DNA from: DATKIY01 sp963726755
Lineage (GTDB): Bacteria; Actinomycetota; Actinomycetes; JAHEKZ01
Reading direction: 5' to 3'
DNA length: 64,000 nt
NCBI GenBank assembly: GCA_963726755.1
Contig: CAVSDB010000001.1
Location: 62,001-126,000, forward strand
This document shows positions 35,035 to 43,830 of this stretch, piece by piece. Numbering within the stretch: the stretch's first letter is position 1; the number at the start of each line of letters is the position of its first letter. A program made the position numbers and the translations under genes. Under the pieces are notes generated by a model that saw only the letters and a list, made by a program, of their open reading frames with translations, was not told the origin of the DNA and did no database searches.

Positions 35035-36006
35035 CTACCAGGCGTACGCCTCCGGGGCAGTGCCGCCCGGCCCCGGCCAGATGTCGTCCAGTTGTTTGAG
35101 GGCGACTTCGTCCAGCGTGATGGTGAGGGCGCGCAGGCTGTCGTCCAGCTGCTCGACGGTTCGAGGTCCGATGATCGGCGCGGTCACAGCCGGTTGTGCC
35201 AACAGCCATGCGAGCCCGACGTCTGCGGGGTGTTCGCCCAGTTCGTCGCAGAACGCCTCGTAGCGTTCGACTTGGGGTCGCAATTTAGTGAGTCGCCGCT
35301 GCGTGGTGTCACCGACTGCGCGGCCTTCGCTCGACTTGCGCAGAATCCCGCCGAGCACTCCACCGTAGAGCGGCGACCACGGGATAACGCCCAAGCCGTA
35401 GCCCTGGGCAGCAGGTAGCACCTCGAGTTCGACGTCACGAACCGCCAGGTTGTAGATGGATTGTTCGGAGGTGAGTCCGAGCACTCCCAACCGGCGCGCG
35501 GCTTCTTGAGCTTGTGCGATGTGCCAGCCGGCGAAGTTCGACGAGCCGAAGTAGAGCACCTTGCCCTGCTTACGTAGGACGTCGAATGCCTCCCAGATCT
35601 CTTCCCAAGGGGTGGCGCGATCGATGTGATGCATTTGGTAGAGATCGATCCAGTCGGTCTGCAGCCGCTTGAGCGAAGCATCGCAGGCGAGCCGGATATT
35701 GCGTGCCGATAAGAACGTGTCGTTGGGCCACTCGCTCATTGACCCGTAGAGCTTGGTGGCTAGAACTACCTTCTCGCGACGTCCGCCACCTTGTGCGAGC
35801 CAGCGTCCGATGATGTTTTCGGTGATGCCCTTGCCCATCTCCCAGCCATAGACGTTGGCGGTGTCGAAGAAGTTCAGGCCGTGTTCGAGGGCACGGTCCA
35901 TGACGGCGTAGGAGTCTTCTTCCGAGGTTTGTGGTCCGAAGTTCATGGTGCCGAGAGCCAGCCGTGAGACTTTCAGTCCGGTTCGGCCGAGGTGGGTGTA
36001 TTCCAT
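35035..36006 (-). CDS. Aldo/keto reductase
   Basis: 323 aa NADPH-dependent TIM-barrel reductase. LGRTGLKVSRLALGTMNFG starts the barrel; FFDTANVYG (Asp, Tyr), LATKLYGSM (Lys) and YQMHHIDRATP (His) supply the catalytic tetrad; the end has GPRTVEQLDDSLRAL for cofactor binding. It resembles the AKR group acting on ketones or aldehydes without clear substrate choice. ATG follows TACTCT by six bases. Confidence 0.9.
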   Translation of the reverse strand: MEYTHLGRTGLKVSRLALGTMNFGPQTSEEDSYAVMDRALEHGLNFFDTANVYGWEMGKGITENIIGRWLAQGGGRREKVVLATKLYGSMSEWPNDTFLSARNIRLACDASLKRLQTDWIDLYQMHHIDRATPWEEIWEAFDVLRKQGKVLYFGSSNFAGWHIAQAQEAARRLGVLGLTSEQSIYNLAVRDVELEVLPAAQGYGLGVIPWSPLYGGVLGGILRKSSEGRAVGDTTQRRLTKLRPQVERYEAFCDELGEHPADVGLAWLLAQPAVTAPIIGPRTVEQLDDSLRALTITLDEVALKQLDDIWPGPGGTAPEAYAW

Positions 36007-36012
36007 GATGAG

Positions 36013-36018
36013 AGAGTA
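36013..36018 (-). promoter_or_regulatory. Leaderless-type -10 for the aldo/keto reductase
   Basis: TACTCT on the minus strand ends six bases before the ATG at 36006. Confidence 0.4.
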
Positions 36019-36023
36019 GGACG

Positions 36024-37223
36024 ATGCCTGATGATCTGCACCTTGCGCTGCAGCAGGTTCGCGCGCTTGCGCTGGATTCGGCGGCTTTGGTCAAGGCGAC
36101 GGCTGGCGGACGACGTAAGGGCACGTCACCGAAGTGGCGCGGGGTCGAGTTGCGTCCGGTCACCGTCGCTGCTGGGGATCGGTTGCAGGTCGTGACGCTC
36201 GACGAGCGACAGGCGTTCACGTCGAACTTCGAGTGGGACGACGCCGGCGCGCACGTGGACGAACTATTGGCCGAGCCGTTCAGTCACTGGCACGTCGTCA
36301 CGACGTCCGGTGAGTTCTCGATGCGGGTGACCAAGGCAGGGCGGGTGCTTATTCAGGAGCGTTCGGTGCCAGGGGAGCGGCGAACTGAGCACGACCGGGT
36401 CAAGGTCCGACTCGTCGATCCCGGGGAGCCGTACTTGCGAGAACTTGGGGTGACGACGAAAGACGGCAGCGTGAAGCCGACACGTCGAGACAAGTACCAG
36501 CAGGTCGAGCAATTCGTGAGATTGCTGGACGCAGCCGTCCGCGAAGCTCGTGAGGCCGGAAGGTTGGGTACTGAGCGACTGCGGGTGGTTGACCTTGGTT
36601 GCGGCAATGCGTACCTGACGTTCGCCGCCTACCGCCACCTGACGGCCGCGATGGGGCTGTCGGTGGAACTGGTCGGCGTGGACGTGAAGCTGCAAGCGTT
36701 GGAGCACAACACTGGCGTCGTCGAGCGACTTGACTGGAGCTCGGACATCAATTTCGTCCGAGGGACCATTATCGACGCCGTCGTTGCGCAACCAGTGGAC
36801 GTCGTTCTTGCGCTGCATGCGTGCGACACCGCGACGGACGAGGCGCTGGCTCGAGCCGTCGAATGGCGGGCCGGCCTGGTGATGGCGGCGCCGTGTTGTC
36901 ACCACGACATTCAGCGACAGTTGGCGGCGTCGACTGCTCCCGATGGCTTCGGGTTGGTCACCCGGCACGGGTTGTTGCGAGAGCGACTAGGAGATGTGAT
37001 GACCGACGCGTTGCGTGCGCACCTCATGCGTCGCAGTGGTTACCGGACCGACGTCGTCGAGTTCGTGGACAGCCAACACACCCCGCGCAACGCGTTGCTG
37101 CGCGCGCACTACACCGGTGCCGTCGCGTCCGCCGATCAAGAGGCCGACTACCAATCCCTCACCGAAGCCTTCCACCTCACCCCCCACCTAGCCACCCTGT
37201 TGACTCCCTCCACCCTTCTCTAA
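36024..37223 (+). CDS. SAM-dependent methyltransferase (Methyltransf_32-like)
   Basis: 399 aa. An N-terminal region (PKWRGVELRPVTVAAGDRLQ, ERQAFTSNFEWDDAG) precedes a class I methyltransferase domain with LRVVDLGCGNAYLTFAAYRH, LVGVDVKLQALE, VVLALHACDTATDEAL and VMAAPCCHHDIQRQL. The APCCHH motif is typical of the METTL25/GSTCD-like group. RNA or protein could be the substrate; nothing here decides. It starts 17 bases from the divergent aldo/keto reductase, with a GAGAG stretch upstream. Confidence 0.85.
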   Translation: MPDDLHLALQQVRALALDSAALVKATAGGRRKGTSPKWRGVELRPVTVAAGDRLQVVTLDERQAFTSNFEWDDAGAHVDELLAEPFSHWHVVTTSGEFSMRVTKAGRVLIQERSVPGERRTEHDRVKVRLVDPGEPYLRELGVTTKDGSVKPTRRDKYQQVEQFVRLLDAAVREAREAGRLGTERLRVVDLGCGNAYLTFAAYRHLTAAMGLSVELVGVDVKLQALEHNTGVVERLDWSSDINFVRGTIIDAVVAQPVDVVLALHACDTATDEALARAVEWRAGLVMAAPCCHHDIQRQLAASTAPDGFGLVTRHGLLRERLGDVMTDALRAHLMRRSGYRTDVVEFVDSQHTPRNALLRAHYTGAVASADQEADYQSLTEAFHLTPHLATLLTPSTLL

Positions 37224-37243
37224 GAGCGACGCGTTCTCAGGGT

Positions 37244-37275
37244 TGTCGTTAGCGGGGGTAATGAGATATGCTAAC
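37244..37275 (+). promoter_or_regulatory. Promoter and inverted-repeat operator of the MarR-MFS operon
   Basis: TTGTCG (37244-37249), a 17-bp spacer and TATGCT (37267-37272), then six bases to ATG 37279. GTTAGC (37249-37254) and GCTAAC (37270-37275) form a 6-bp inverted repeat overlapping the -35 and -10, well placed for autorepression by MarR. Confidence 0.55.
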
Positions 37276-37278
37276 GAT

Positions 37279-37755
37279 ATGTCTGCCTCTGTATCCGCTC
37301 CCCGGTCCGCCACCGCCGTTTCGACAAGCTCCTCCACCTCTGCGACGGCGCTGGCTAGCGAACTGCGGATTTCGGTTATGCGGCTGGCTCGTCGGCTTCG
37401 TGCAGAACGCGCCGACCTGGACTTGACGATCACGCAGCTTGCGGCGCTCGCTTCCCTGGAACGCCACGGTCCGACGACTCCCGGGGTTCTCGCCGCGATC
37501 GAGCGTATTCGCCCCCCGTCGATGACCCGGATCCTCGCCGGACTCGAGGCCCGGCAACTGGTCGGGCGCACTCCTCACCCAACCGATGGACGTCAGGTGA
37601 TGGTCGAGGTGACCCCTGAGGCTCGACAGATGCTGCGGGCCGACCGTCGACGCCGCGAGGCTTGGCTGTCACAACGCCTCGCAACGCTCTCGCCCGACGA
37701 CCGCGACGCCCTACGCTCCGTCGTACCGATCATCGAACAGTTGGTCTCCGATTGA
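37279..37755 (+). CDS. MarR-family transcriptional regulator
   Basis: 158 aa winged-helix repressor. After a Ser/Thr-rich N-terminus come LRISVMRLARRLRAERADLD, LTITQLAALASLERHGPTTP, the recognition helix IRPPSMTRILAGLEARQLV and the wing GRTPHPTDGRQVMVEVT. ATG 37279 is leaderless by the promoter above. Its stop overlaps the TTG start of the MFS gene, the usual arrangement of a MarR repressor with the exporter it controls. Confidence 0.88.
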   Translation: MSASVSAPRSATAVSTSSSTSATALASELRISVMRLARRLRAERADLDLTITQLAALASLERHGPTTPGVLAAIERIRPPSMTRILAGLEARQLVGRTPHPTDGRQVMVEVTPEARQMLRADRRRREAWLSQRLATLSPDDRDALRSVVPIIEQLVSD

Positions 37756-40073
37756 GTCCGACCTTCCGCTCGCTCAGAGTTCGCAACTACCGTCGGTACG
37801 CCACGGGTCAAGTACTGGCTAACACTGGCGTTTGGATGCAGCGAGTCGCCCAAGACTGGCTGGTCCTCGAACTCACTCACGGCTCACCAGCCGCGTTAGG
37901 TGTCACCGTCGGATTGCAGTTCCTCCCCATCCTGCTGTTCAGCGCGTGGGGCGGGGGACTGGCTGACCGCTTCCACCGTCGCAAGATGCTGATGGTCACG
38001 AGTTCCTTACTCGGGACGTTGGCCTTCACACTCGGTTTGCTCGTCCTCACCGGAGCGGTGAGCGTCGCGCTGGTGATGTTGATGGCGTTCCTCGTCGGAA
38101 GCGTCGCGGCGATCGACAGCCCCACACGGCAAGCATTTGTCTCCGAAATGGTCGAACGCGACGACCTGACGAACGCTGTCGCACTGAACACGGCGTCATT
38201 CAACCTGGGACGCGTCGTCGGTCCGGCTCTTGCCGGGCTGCTGATCGCGGCGGTTGGCTCCGGCTGGGTCTTCCTGATCAACGCTCTCGGGTACGTCGCA
38301 GTGATCATCGCGCTCAGAGGGGTCCGTGTCGCCGACCTCATCTCACCGCCAACGTTGAGTCCCGAGGGGGGCGACTTACGCGACGGTATCCGTTACGTCT
38401 TAGCCCGCCGCGAGTTAGTGCTGGTGCTTGCTATCGCCTTCTTTGTCGGAACGTTCGGCTTGAACTTCCAGCTCACCATCGCCTCTATGACCACTGTGCA
38501 GTTCGGTCTAGGTCCGGCTCAGTTTGGACTGGCTTCGACGGTCCTTGCGCTTGGATCTCTCACCGGATCGCTGGCAGCAGCCCGACGGGGGGCGCCGCGT
38601 CTACGTTTGGTGGTTCTAGCGGCTGTGGCGTTCGGAATCGCAGGCGTGACGGCCGCGATGATGCCGAGTTACGTCATGTTCCTGATTGCTCTTCCCCTGG
38701 TCGGAGTCAGTGCGCTGACCCTGATCAACGCCACACAGTCGTTCCTGCAACTTCACTCCGCCCCCGAGTACCGCGGTCGCGTAATGGGGCTGTACACCTT
38801 GGTCTTCATGGGAGGTACACCGCTCGGCTCGCCCATAGTGGGGTGGATCGCAAGCACTGCTGGACCACGTTGGGCCATAGCCATTGGGGGCATCGTGTCT
38901 GCGGTGGCAGCCTTGACGGTTTCGGCGTACTGGCTTCGTAATCGCCAACTCGCAGTGCGAGCCCATCTCACGCCACGACCTCACTTGCATATCGGCGACC
39001 GTGCAGCGCTGGCCGGCACCCGGCGTGGGCCGAGTTTCGCGATGGGTACCCACAGTCTCGTCATCCCGGCAGTTCTCTTGCTCGGCGCTGCTTTTGCCGC
39101 TTCCCCAAGCGCGCATGCGGTTCATTCGGGCAGCTCGGACGCGATGGTCGTCACCACGCTGCAGGACCCACGGATCGACGAGTCCAGTGGGATGACGGTC
39201 AGTCAGCTTCATCCCGGCGTTGTCTGGATCGTCAACGACAGCAAAGGCGGGCCGTACGTCTACGGCGTCGACGACTCGGGCGAAACCGTCGCGCGGCTCA
39301 CGCTGAACTACATCGGGAACCGTGATTGGGAAGCACTTGCTCCGGGTGTCGACGACAGTGGTGACCCGGCGCTCTGGATTGGAGACATCGGCGACAACGA
39401 CGCGAAGTTCGAGACGATCAAGCTCTACCGGATCTCCGAGCCCGCGACGCTTTCTGACCAACAAGTTTCCTGGCGACGTTGTGAGTTGGAATACCCCGAT
39501 GGTCCGCACAACGCTGAAGCGCTCCTGATTTCACCGGACGACGCGACCGTGTACGTCGTAACGAAAGAGGCATTCGTCGGCGCCGTTTACGCCACAGATG
39601 GGCCGTGCGCGTTCGGCGAGACAACAGTTATGCACCGTGTTGCCAGCGCGCCGATGATCGTTACAGACGGCGCAATCTCCCCTGATGGGAAGCAGGTCGC
39701 GTTGCGCACGTATACCTCGCTCTACCGATACCCGGCAGCCGATTTCCTAGCGGGCGATACCAACCACGCCGTGAAGTCGGGGCTGCCACGTCAACCTCAA
39801 GGTGAGACCGTCGCGTTCAGCAAAGACTCGAAGTCAGTTCTAGTCGGGACCGAGGGGGCACTGACCCCGATCTACAACGTGCCACTCACGCCCCTCCCGC
39901 AGCCGGACGGTGACGCGACGGGTGCCGCTAGCAATAGAACGTCGGCAAGTATCGATCATGCCTCCCCGACGACCAAGTTGATGGCCGTCGGTATAGGTGG
40001 GTTTGTCGCCTTGTGCTTGCTCGGGGCTCTCGTTGTGACGCTGCGCGGGCGGCGAACTACGCCAAAGCGCTAA
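37752..40073 (+). CDS. MFS transporter fused to an extracytoplasmic propeller-like domain
   Basis: 773 aa from TTG 37752, which overlaps the MarR stop and gives the normal family N-terminus (LSPTFRSLRVRNYRRYATGQ). Residues 1-410 are an MFS_3-type exporter with 12 TM segments and the loop GGLADRFHRRKML. In the same frame follow a hydrophobic segment (MGTHSLVIPAVLLLGAAFAA, near residue 431), a beta-rich domain of about 280 residues (NDSKGGPYVYGVDDSGETVA, NRDWEALAPGVDDSGD) and a final TM with RGRRTTPKR. No stop occurs between the parts. Either a true 14-TM fusion, or a second gene with its own signal peptide from ATG 39042. Confidence 0.8.
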   Translation: MSPTFRSLRVRNYRRYATGQVLANTGVWMQRVAQDWLVLELTHGSPAALGVTVGLQFLPILLFSAWGGGLADRFHRRKMLMVTSSLLGTLAFTLGLLVLTGAVSVALVMLMAFLVGSVAAIDSPTRQAFVSEMVERDDLTNAVALNTASFNLGRVVGPALAGLLIAAVGSGWVFLINALGYVAVIIALRGVRVADLISPPTLSPEGGDLRDGIRYVLARRELVLVLAIAFFVGTFGLNFQLTIASMTTVQFGLGPAQFGLASTVLALGSLTGSLAAARRGAPRLRLVVLAAVAFGIAGVTAAMMPSYVMFLIALPLVGVSALTLINATQSFLQLHSAPEYRGRVMGLYTLVFMGGTPLGSPIVGWIASTAGPRWAIAIGGIVSAVAALTVSAYWLRNRQLAVRAHLTPRPHLHIGDRAALAGTRRGPSFAMGTHSLVIPAVLLLGAAFAASPSAHAVHSGSSDAMVVTTLQDPRIDESSGMTVSQLHPGVVWIVNDSKGGPYVYGVDDSGETVARLTLNYIGNRDWEALAPGVDDSGDPALWIGDIGDNDAKFETIKLYRISEPATLSDQQVSWRRCELEYPDGPHNAEALLISPDDATVYVVTKEAFVGAVYATDGPCAFGETTVMHRVASAPMIVTDGAISPDGKQVALRTYTSLYRYPAADFLAGDTNHAVKSGLPRQPQGETVAFSKDSKSVLVGTEGALTPIYNVPLTPLPQPDGDATGAASNRTSASIDHASPTTKLMAVGIGGFVALCLLGALVVTLRGRRTTPKR

Positions 40074-41190
40074 CGACGAATTCGATGCAGCCGGTGAGGG
40101 CTTCGACGTCCGACGGCTCGATCGACGGGAACATCGCGACTCGCAATTGATTGCGTCCGAGCTTGCGGTACGGCTCTGTGTCAACAATTCCGTTGGCCCG
40201 CAACGTCTTTGCGATCGAGGCAGCGTCAACTGACTCAGCAAAGTCGATCGTTCCGACCACGTTGGACCGAAGGTCGGGATTGCTGACGTAGGGGGACGCG
40301 TAGTCGACCTTGTCGGCCCACCCGTACAGCGCTGCGGCAGATGCTGACGAACGACCAGTGGCGAACGACATCCCCCCTCGACTGTTGAACCAGTCGACCT
40401 GTTCAGCCATCGTGAAGATGGTCATGAGCGACGGGGTGTTGTAGGTCTGGTCCTTCACCGAGTTGTCGATCGCGGTCTGTAGGTCGAGGAATTCGGGGAT
40501 GTAGCGCCCTGTCGCCTTTACCTCTGCGGCACGCTCAAGCGCTGCGGGGGACATCAGTGCGAGCCACAGCCCACCGTCGGAACCGAATGACTTTTGCGGT
40601 GCAAAGTAGTAGACGTCGAACTGTGTTGCGTCGACCTCTAGCCCGCCAGCTGCAGAGGTACCGTCCCAGACTCCTAGCGAGTCTGGTGCTGCACCCTCGA
40701 CGCGTCGAACCGGAATCGAGACACCTGTTGATGTCTCGTTCTGGGGGGATGCGTACACGTCGAGGTCCGCTTGCGGCTCCCAGGTGGGCGCGTCGCCAGG
40801 CTCGCTCTCACGTACCGATGGATCCTTCAGAAACGGTGCGGTCGTGGTCGCTCTGACGAACTTCGACCCAAACTCCCCGAAGGACAGGTGCTGGCTGCGC
40901 TCGCGAATCAGACCAAATGTCGCGACCTCCCAGAACGCGGTCGCGCCACCATTGCCCAGGATGACCTCGTAGCCGTCGGGGAGGGCGAAGAAGTCGCGAA
41001 GCCCGCCGCGCAACCGCGCCACCTCCTGCTTGACCGGCGCCTGCCGGTGCGACGTACCGAGGTAGTCCGACCAGCGCGTTGCGAGGGCATCGACTTGTTC
41101 CTGCCGAACCTTGCTGGGTCCGGCGCCAAAGCGGCCGTCCGCGGGTTTGAGCGAGTCGGGGATCGTGATCATCAAGGGTTCATCAGCCAT
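40057..41190 (-). CDS. serC: Phosphoserine aminotransferase
   Basis: 377 aa PLP enzyme of serine (and pyridoxine) synthesis: 3-phosphohydroxypyruvate plus glutamate to phosphoserine. KPADGRFGAGPSKVRQEQVD is the family start; DVYYFAPQKSFGSDGGLW carries the PLP lysine. The length matches the actinobacterial type. ATG 41190 follows TACGCT by six bases, so it is probably leaderless. Its 3' end overlaps the MFS-fusion gene by 17 bases, tail to tail. Confidence 0.95.
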   Translation of the reverse strand: MADEPLMITIPDSLKPADGRFGAGPSKVRQEQVDALATRWSDYLGTSHRQAPVKQEVARLRGGLRDFFALPDGYEVILGNGGATAFWEVATFGLIRERSQHLSFGEFGSKFVRATTTAPFLKDPSVRESEPGDAPTWEPQADLDVYASPQNETSTGVSIPVRRVEGAAPDSLGVWDGTSAAGGLEVDATQFDVYYFAPQKSFGSDGGLWLALMSPAALERAAEVKATGRYIPEFLDLQTAIDNSVKDQTYNTPSLMTIFTMAEQVDWFNSRGGMSFATGRSSASAAALYGWADKVDYASPYVSNPDLRSNVVGTIDFAESVDAASIAKTLRANGIVDTEPYRKLGRNQLRVAMFPSIEPSDVEALTGCIEFVVSALA

Positions 41191-41196
41191 GGCGTC

Positions 41197-41202
41197 AGCG
41201 TA
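41197..41202 (-). promoter_or_regulatory. Leaderless-type -10 for serC
   Basis: TACGCT on the minus strand ends six bases before the ATG at 41190. Confidence 0.4.
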
Positions 41203-41250
41203 GCGATGGCCGTGTCCGGTCCATGCAAGGACCGGGGGGACAATCGACGT

Positions 41251-42583
41251 GTGAGCCATCGTCAACCGGCACGTTTCGTAGCGCAGGTATCTGCGCTTTG
41301 GCTCGCGGTGGCGTCGACTCTCATGCTTGCGATGGCTCCGGCAACTGCCGACGGCCCCATGTCGCAGCTCACGCACTACCGGCAACTCGGAACCTCAGGT
41401 TCGCTGGTGCTGTCCGGAGGACCAATCGCTGACAACCGTCAGGCCGTACGCGCGATTGTGGACCTCGCCGGTGGACCCGGACACGCACGCATCGGGGTAG
41501 TGACGGCCGGTGTCACGCCGCCCGCTTCGGCGAACGAAGCTGCTGACGACTCATTGGTGAACTCGGTGACAGAGGGGCGTCGCTACGCGGCACTGTTCGA
41601 GCGGTTAGGTGCCGCAACGACATACCGGCTACCCCTCGACGTCAGTGCCTCGGATGACTGGGTAGGGGATACCTATGGCGCGGATCGGATCGACGACCCC
41701 GGCGTCCTGTCGCGCGTGAACCACCTGACCGGCTTCTTCTTCGCAGACGGTGCCTTGGGTAGCTACGCAGGTGTCTTCCAGAGTTGCCTGGCTGGAGTCT
41801 GCTCGGACCAGCCGGTTCTCGCTGCCATCAGACAGCGGCTCGCCGACGGCGCTGTTGTCGCTGGTGAACAAGCTGGCGCCCTGATCACGCAAGCGTCACC
41901 ACTAGTGATGTCGGGGGAGTCCTGGGACGGGTGGGCACACGGCGTCCAAGACGACGATGCTCTGTTCAAGCCGGGGATGATTGTTCGCGACGAAGGTGGC
42001 TTCGGTTTCTTCAATCTCGGAGCCTTGGACGTCAACGTGAGCGCGAGCGGACGGCAGGGGCGGCTGGTGCGTACCGCAATGTACGGCGACAAGGACTATG
42101 CGTTCGGCGTTGACGCCGCCACCGCCATCGTCGTCACCAAAAGTGGCGAACGCGTGCCTGGGATTTCGGTCGTGGGCGATGGTGGTGTTCACGTTTTCGA
42201 CCTCAGCCAGGCGACCTTCACCACCAAGTGGGTCCGCGACGTTCGGTGGGACTGGCTACGGTGCGGGCGACACCTTCGACCTTAAGCGGGGAAGGGCCAC
42301 CGAGCGTCAGGGAAGCATTCCGTCGCCTCGCCCTCGCCACGCACCAGATCTCTCGGTGTCCGACGTCTGGTCGACACACGCTTCGGCAGCCGGGCGGATG
42401 ACGGACCTTGGGGTCAACTTCGCTCGCTCCGAAAAGCCCAAGGCGGTTGGCGTCACTTCGAAGCCTCCGCCGAGGTTCGAAGTGGTGCTCACCGACGACG
42501 GAAGCAGTCACGTGTGGCAGTCCAAACACGGCGACCCGCGTCACGCGTTCAGTGATCTATTGCTGTCGATCAAACGCGCCTAG
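41251..42583 (+). CDS. Secreted cyanophycinase-like (peptidase S51 fold) protein (frameshifted)
   Basis: 443 aa after restoration. GTG 41251 has GGGGGGA about ten bases upstream. A signal peptide (WLAVASTLMLAMAPATA) is followed by the S51-like domain: LVLSGGPIADNRQAV, ARIGVVTAG, FFADGALGSYAGVF. The nucleophile elbow, normally GTSAGA, reads GEQAGA, so the catalytic serine is replaced by Gln. At 42248-42250 a GGG run seems one base too long; removing one continues as VRWTGYGAGDTFDLKRGRA and on to 42583, where the as-is frame stops at 42285. The last 100 residues are unrecognised. Probably a non-catalytic homologue. Confidence 0.72.
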
Positions 42584-42597
42584 CATCGAGCGCACAC

Positions 42598-43719
42598 TCA
42601 GATTGCGTACGACGGCTTGACTTCACGATCCCAGCCCTCGACGTCTTCGGGCGGTCGTGGCGGTGGGCCGACGTATCGCGCCGACGGACGAATCAGTCGA
42701 CCGGTTCGCTTTTGTTCGAGAATGTGAGCGCTCCACCCCGCTGTACGCGCGCAGGTGAACATCGGTGTGAACATGTGTGCGGGAACCTCAGCAAAGTCCA
42801 GAACAACGGCTGACCAAAACTCCACGTTGGTTGCGATAACGCGATCAGGTTTGCGTTCGGCCAGGATCTTCAACGCGGCTCGCTCGAGCTCCTCTGCGAC
42901 TTCATAGCGCGGTGCAGAGAGATCGCGTGCAGTACGACGCAATACGCGTGCGCGCGGATCCTCGGCGCGATAGACGCGGTGACCAAAGCCCATGAGTCGT
43001 TGATTCGTGTCGAGGGCGTGACGTACGAACCCTTCGGCATCACCGGTTCGTTCAACCTCTTCGAGCATGTGCAAGACACGCGACGGCGCACCACCGTGCA
43101 ACGGTCCGGACATCGCACCAACTGCTCCAGACAACGCAGCGGCAACGTCCGCACCGGTCGAGGCGATCACTCGCGCGCAAAACGTAGAAGCGTTCATGCC
43201 GTGTTCTGCAGCAGAGACGAAATACGCGTCCACGGCTTTGACGTGTAGAGGATCTGGCTCGCCGCGCCAACGAACCATGAATCGCTCGACGACCGTCGTG
43301 GCTTTATCGATTTCGCGCTGGGGAACCATCGGTAACCCGAGCCCGCGGGCGGACTGTGCGACATACGACAACGCCATAACGCTTGCGCGCGAGAGGTCGT
43401 CGCGTGCGGTGTCGTCGTCGATGTCGAGCAACTGCTTCAGGCCCCAAGACGGGGACAACATGGCGAGCGCGCTCTGGACGTCTACCCGAACGTCGCCGGA
43501 ATGCACTGGTAGAGGGAAGGGTTCCGCGGGGGGCAGGCCCGGGTTGAACTCGTTGTCGACGAGTAGTCCCCAAACGTTTCCGAAGGAGACGCGCCCAACG
43601 AGATCTTCAATGTCGACCCCGCGATAACGCAGGGCACTACCTTCTTTGTCAGGCTCCGCGATTTCGGTTTCGAACGCGATGACGCCCTCGAGGCCGGGGC
43701 TGAAGTCCGAGTCCGCCAT
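42598..43719 (-). CDS. Citrate synthase (type 2, CitA-like)
   Basis: 373 aa. Condenses acetyl-CoA with oxaloacetate (or propionyl-CoA in methylcitrate-type members). LEGVIAFETEIAEPDKEGSA and YRGVDIEDL begin the protein; SGPLHGGAPSRVL and MGFGHRVYRAEDPRA hold the active-site histidines and NVEFWSAVVLDFAEVP the aspartate region. ATG has GAGGGG eight bases upstream. It is divergent from pdxH, as in related actinobacteria. It is distinct from the long GltA; which reaction dominates cannot be read from sequence. Confidence 0.92.
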   Translation of the reverse strand: MADSDFSPGLEGVIAFETEIAEPDKEGSALRYRGVDIEDLVGRVSFGNVWGLLVDNEFNPGLPPAEPFPLPVHSGDVRVDVQSALAMLSPSWGLKQLLDIDDDTARDDLSRASVMALSYVAQSARGLGLPMVPQREIDKATTVVERFMVRWRGEPDPLHVKAVDAYFVSAAEHGMNASTFCARVIASTGADVAAALSGAVGAMSGPLHGGAPSRVLHMLEEVERTGDAEGFVRHALDTNQRLMGFGHRVYRAEDPRARVLRRTARDLSAPRYEVAEELERAALKILAERKPDRVIATNVEFWSAVVLDFAEVPAHMFTPMFTCARTAGWSAHILEQKRTGRLIRPSARYVGPPPRPPEDVEGWDREVKPSYAI

Positions 43720-43830
43720 GGTGGGGCACCCCTCGAAACGAGTCGGTCTGGTGTTGGTGACGGGGTCCCCGTCACCCGCTATCTAACCTGACGGAGTGTC
43801 CCGTTGGTAATCGGCCGTCAGAATGGACCT

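Noticed and set aside
36264..36968. Minus-strand frame of 234 codons opposite the Methyltransf_32-like gene.
   Set aside because: Shadow; the plus-strand protein carries SAM-binding and APCCHH motifs.
38616..39509. Minus-strand frame of 297 codons inside the MFS-fusion gene.
   Set aside because: Composition is Arg/His/Asp-rich in the pattern of an antisense shadow, with no domain.
39042..40073. Treating the propeller-like part of the MFS fusion as a separate gene.
   Set aside because: No stop codon or ribosome-binding site precedes ATG 39042; kept as a fusion with the alternative noted.
40771..41250. Upstream extension of the S51-like frame back to 40771.
   Set aside because: This part is antisense to serC; the signal peptide and ribosome-binding site place the start at GTG 41251.
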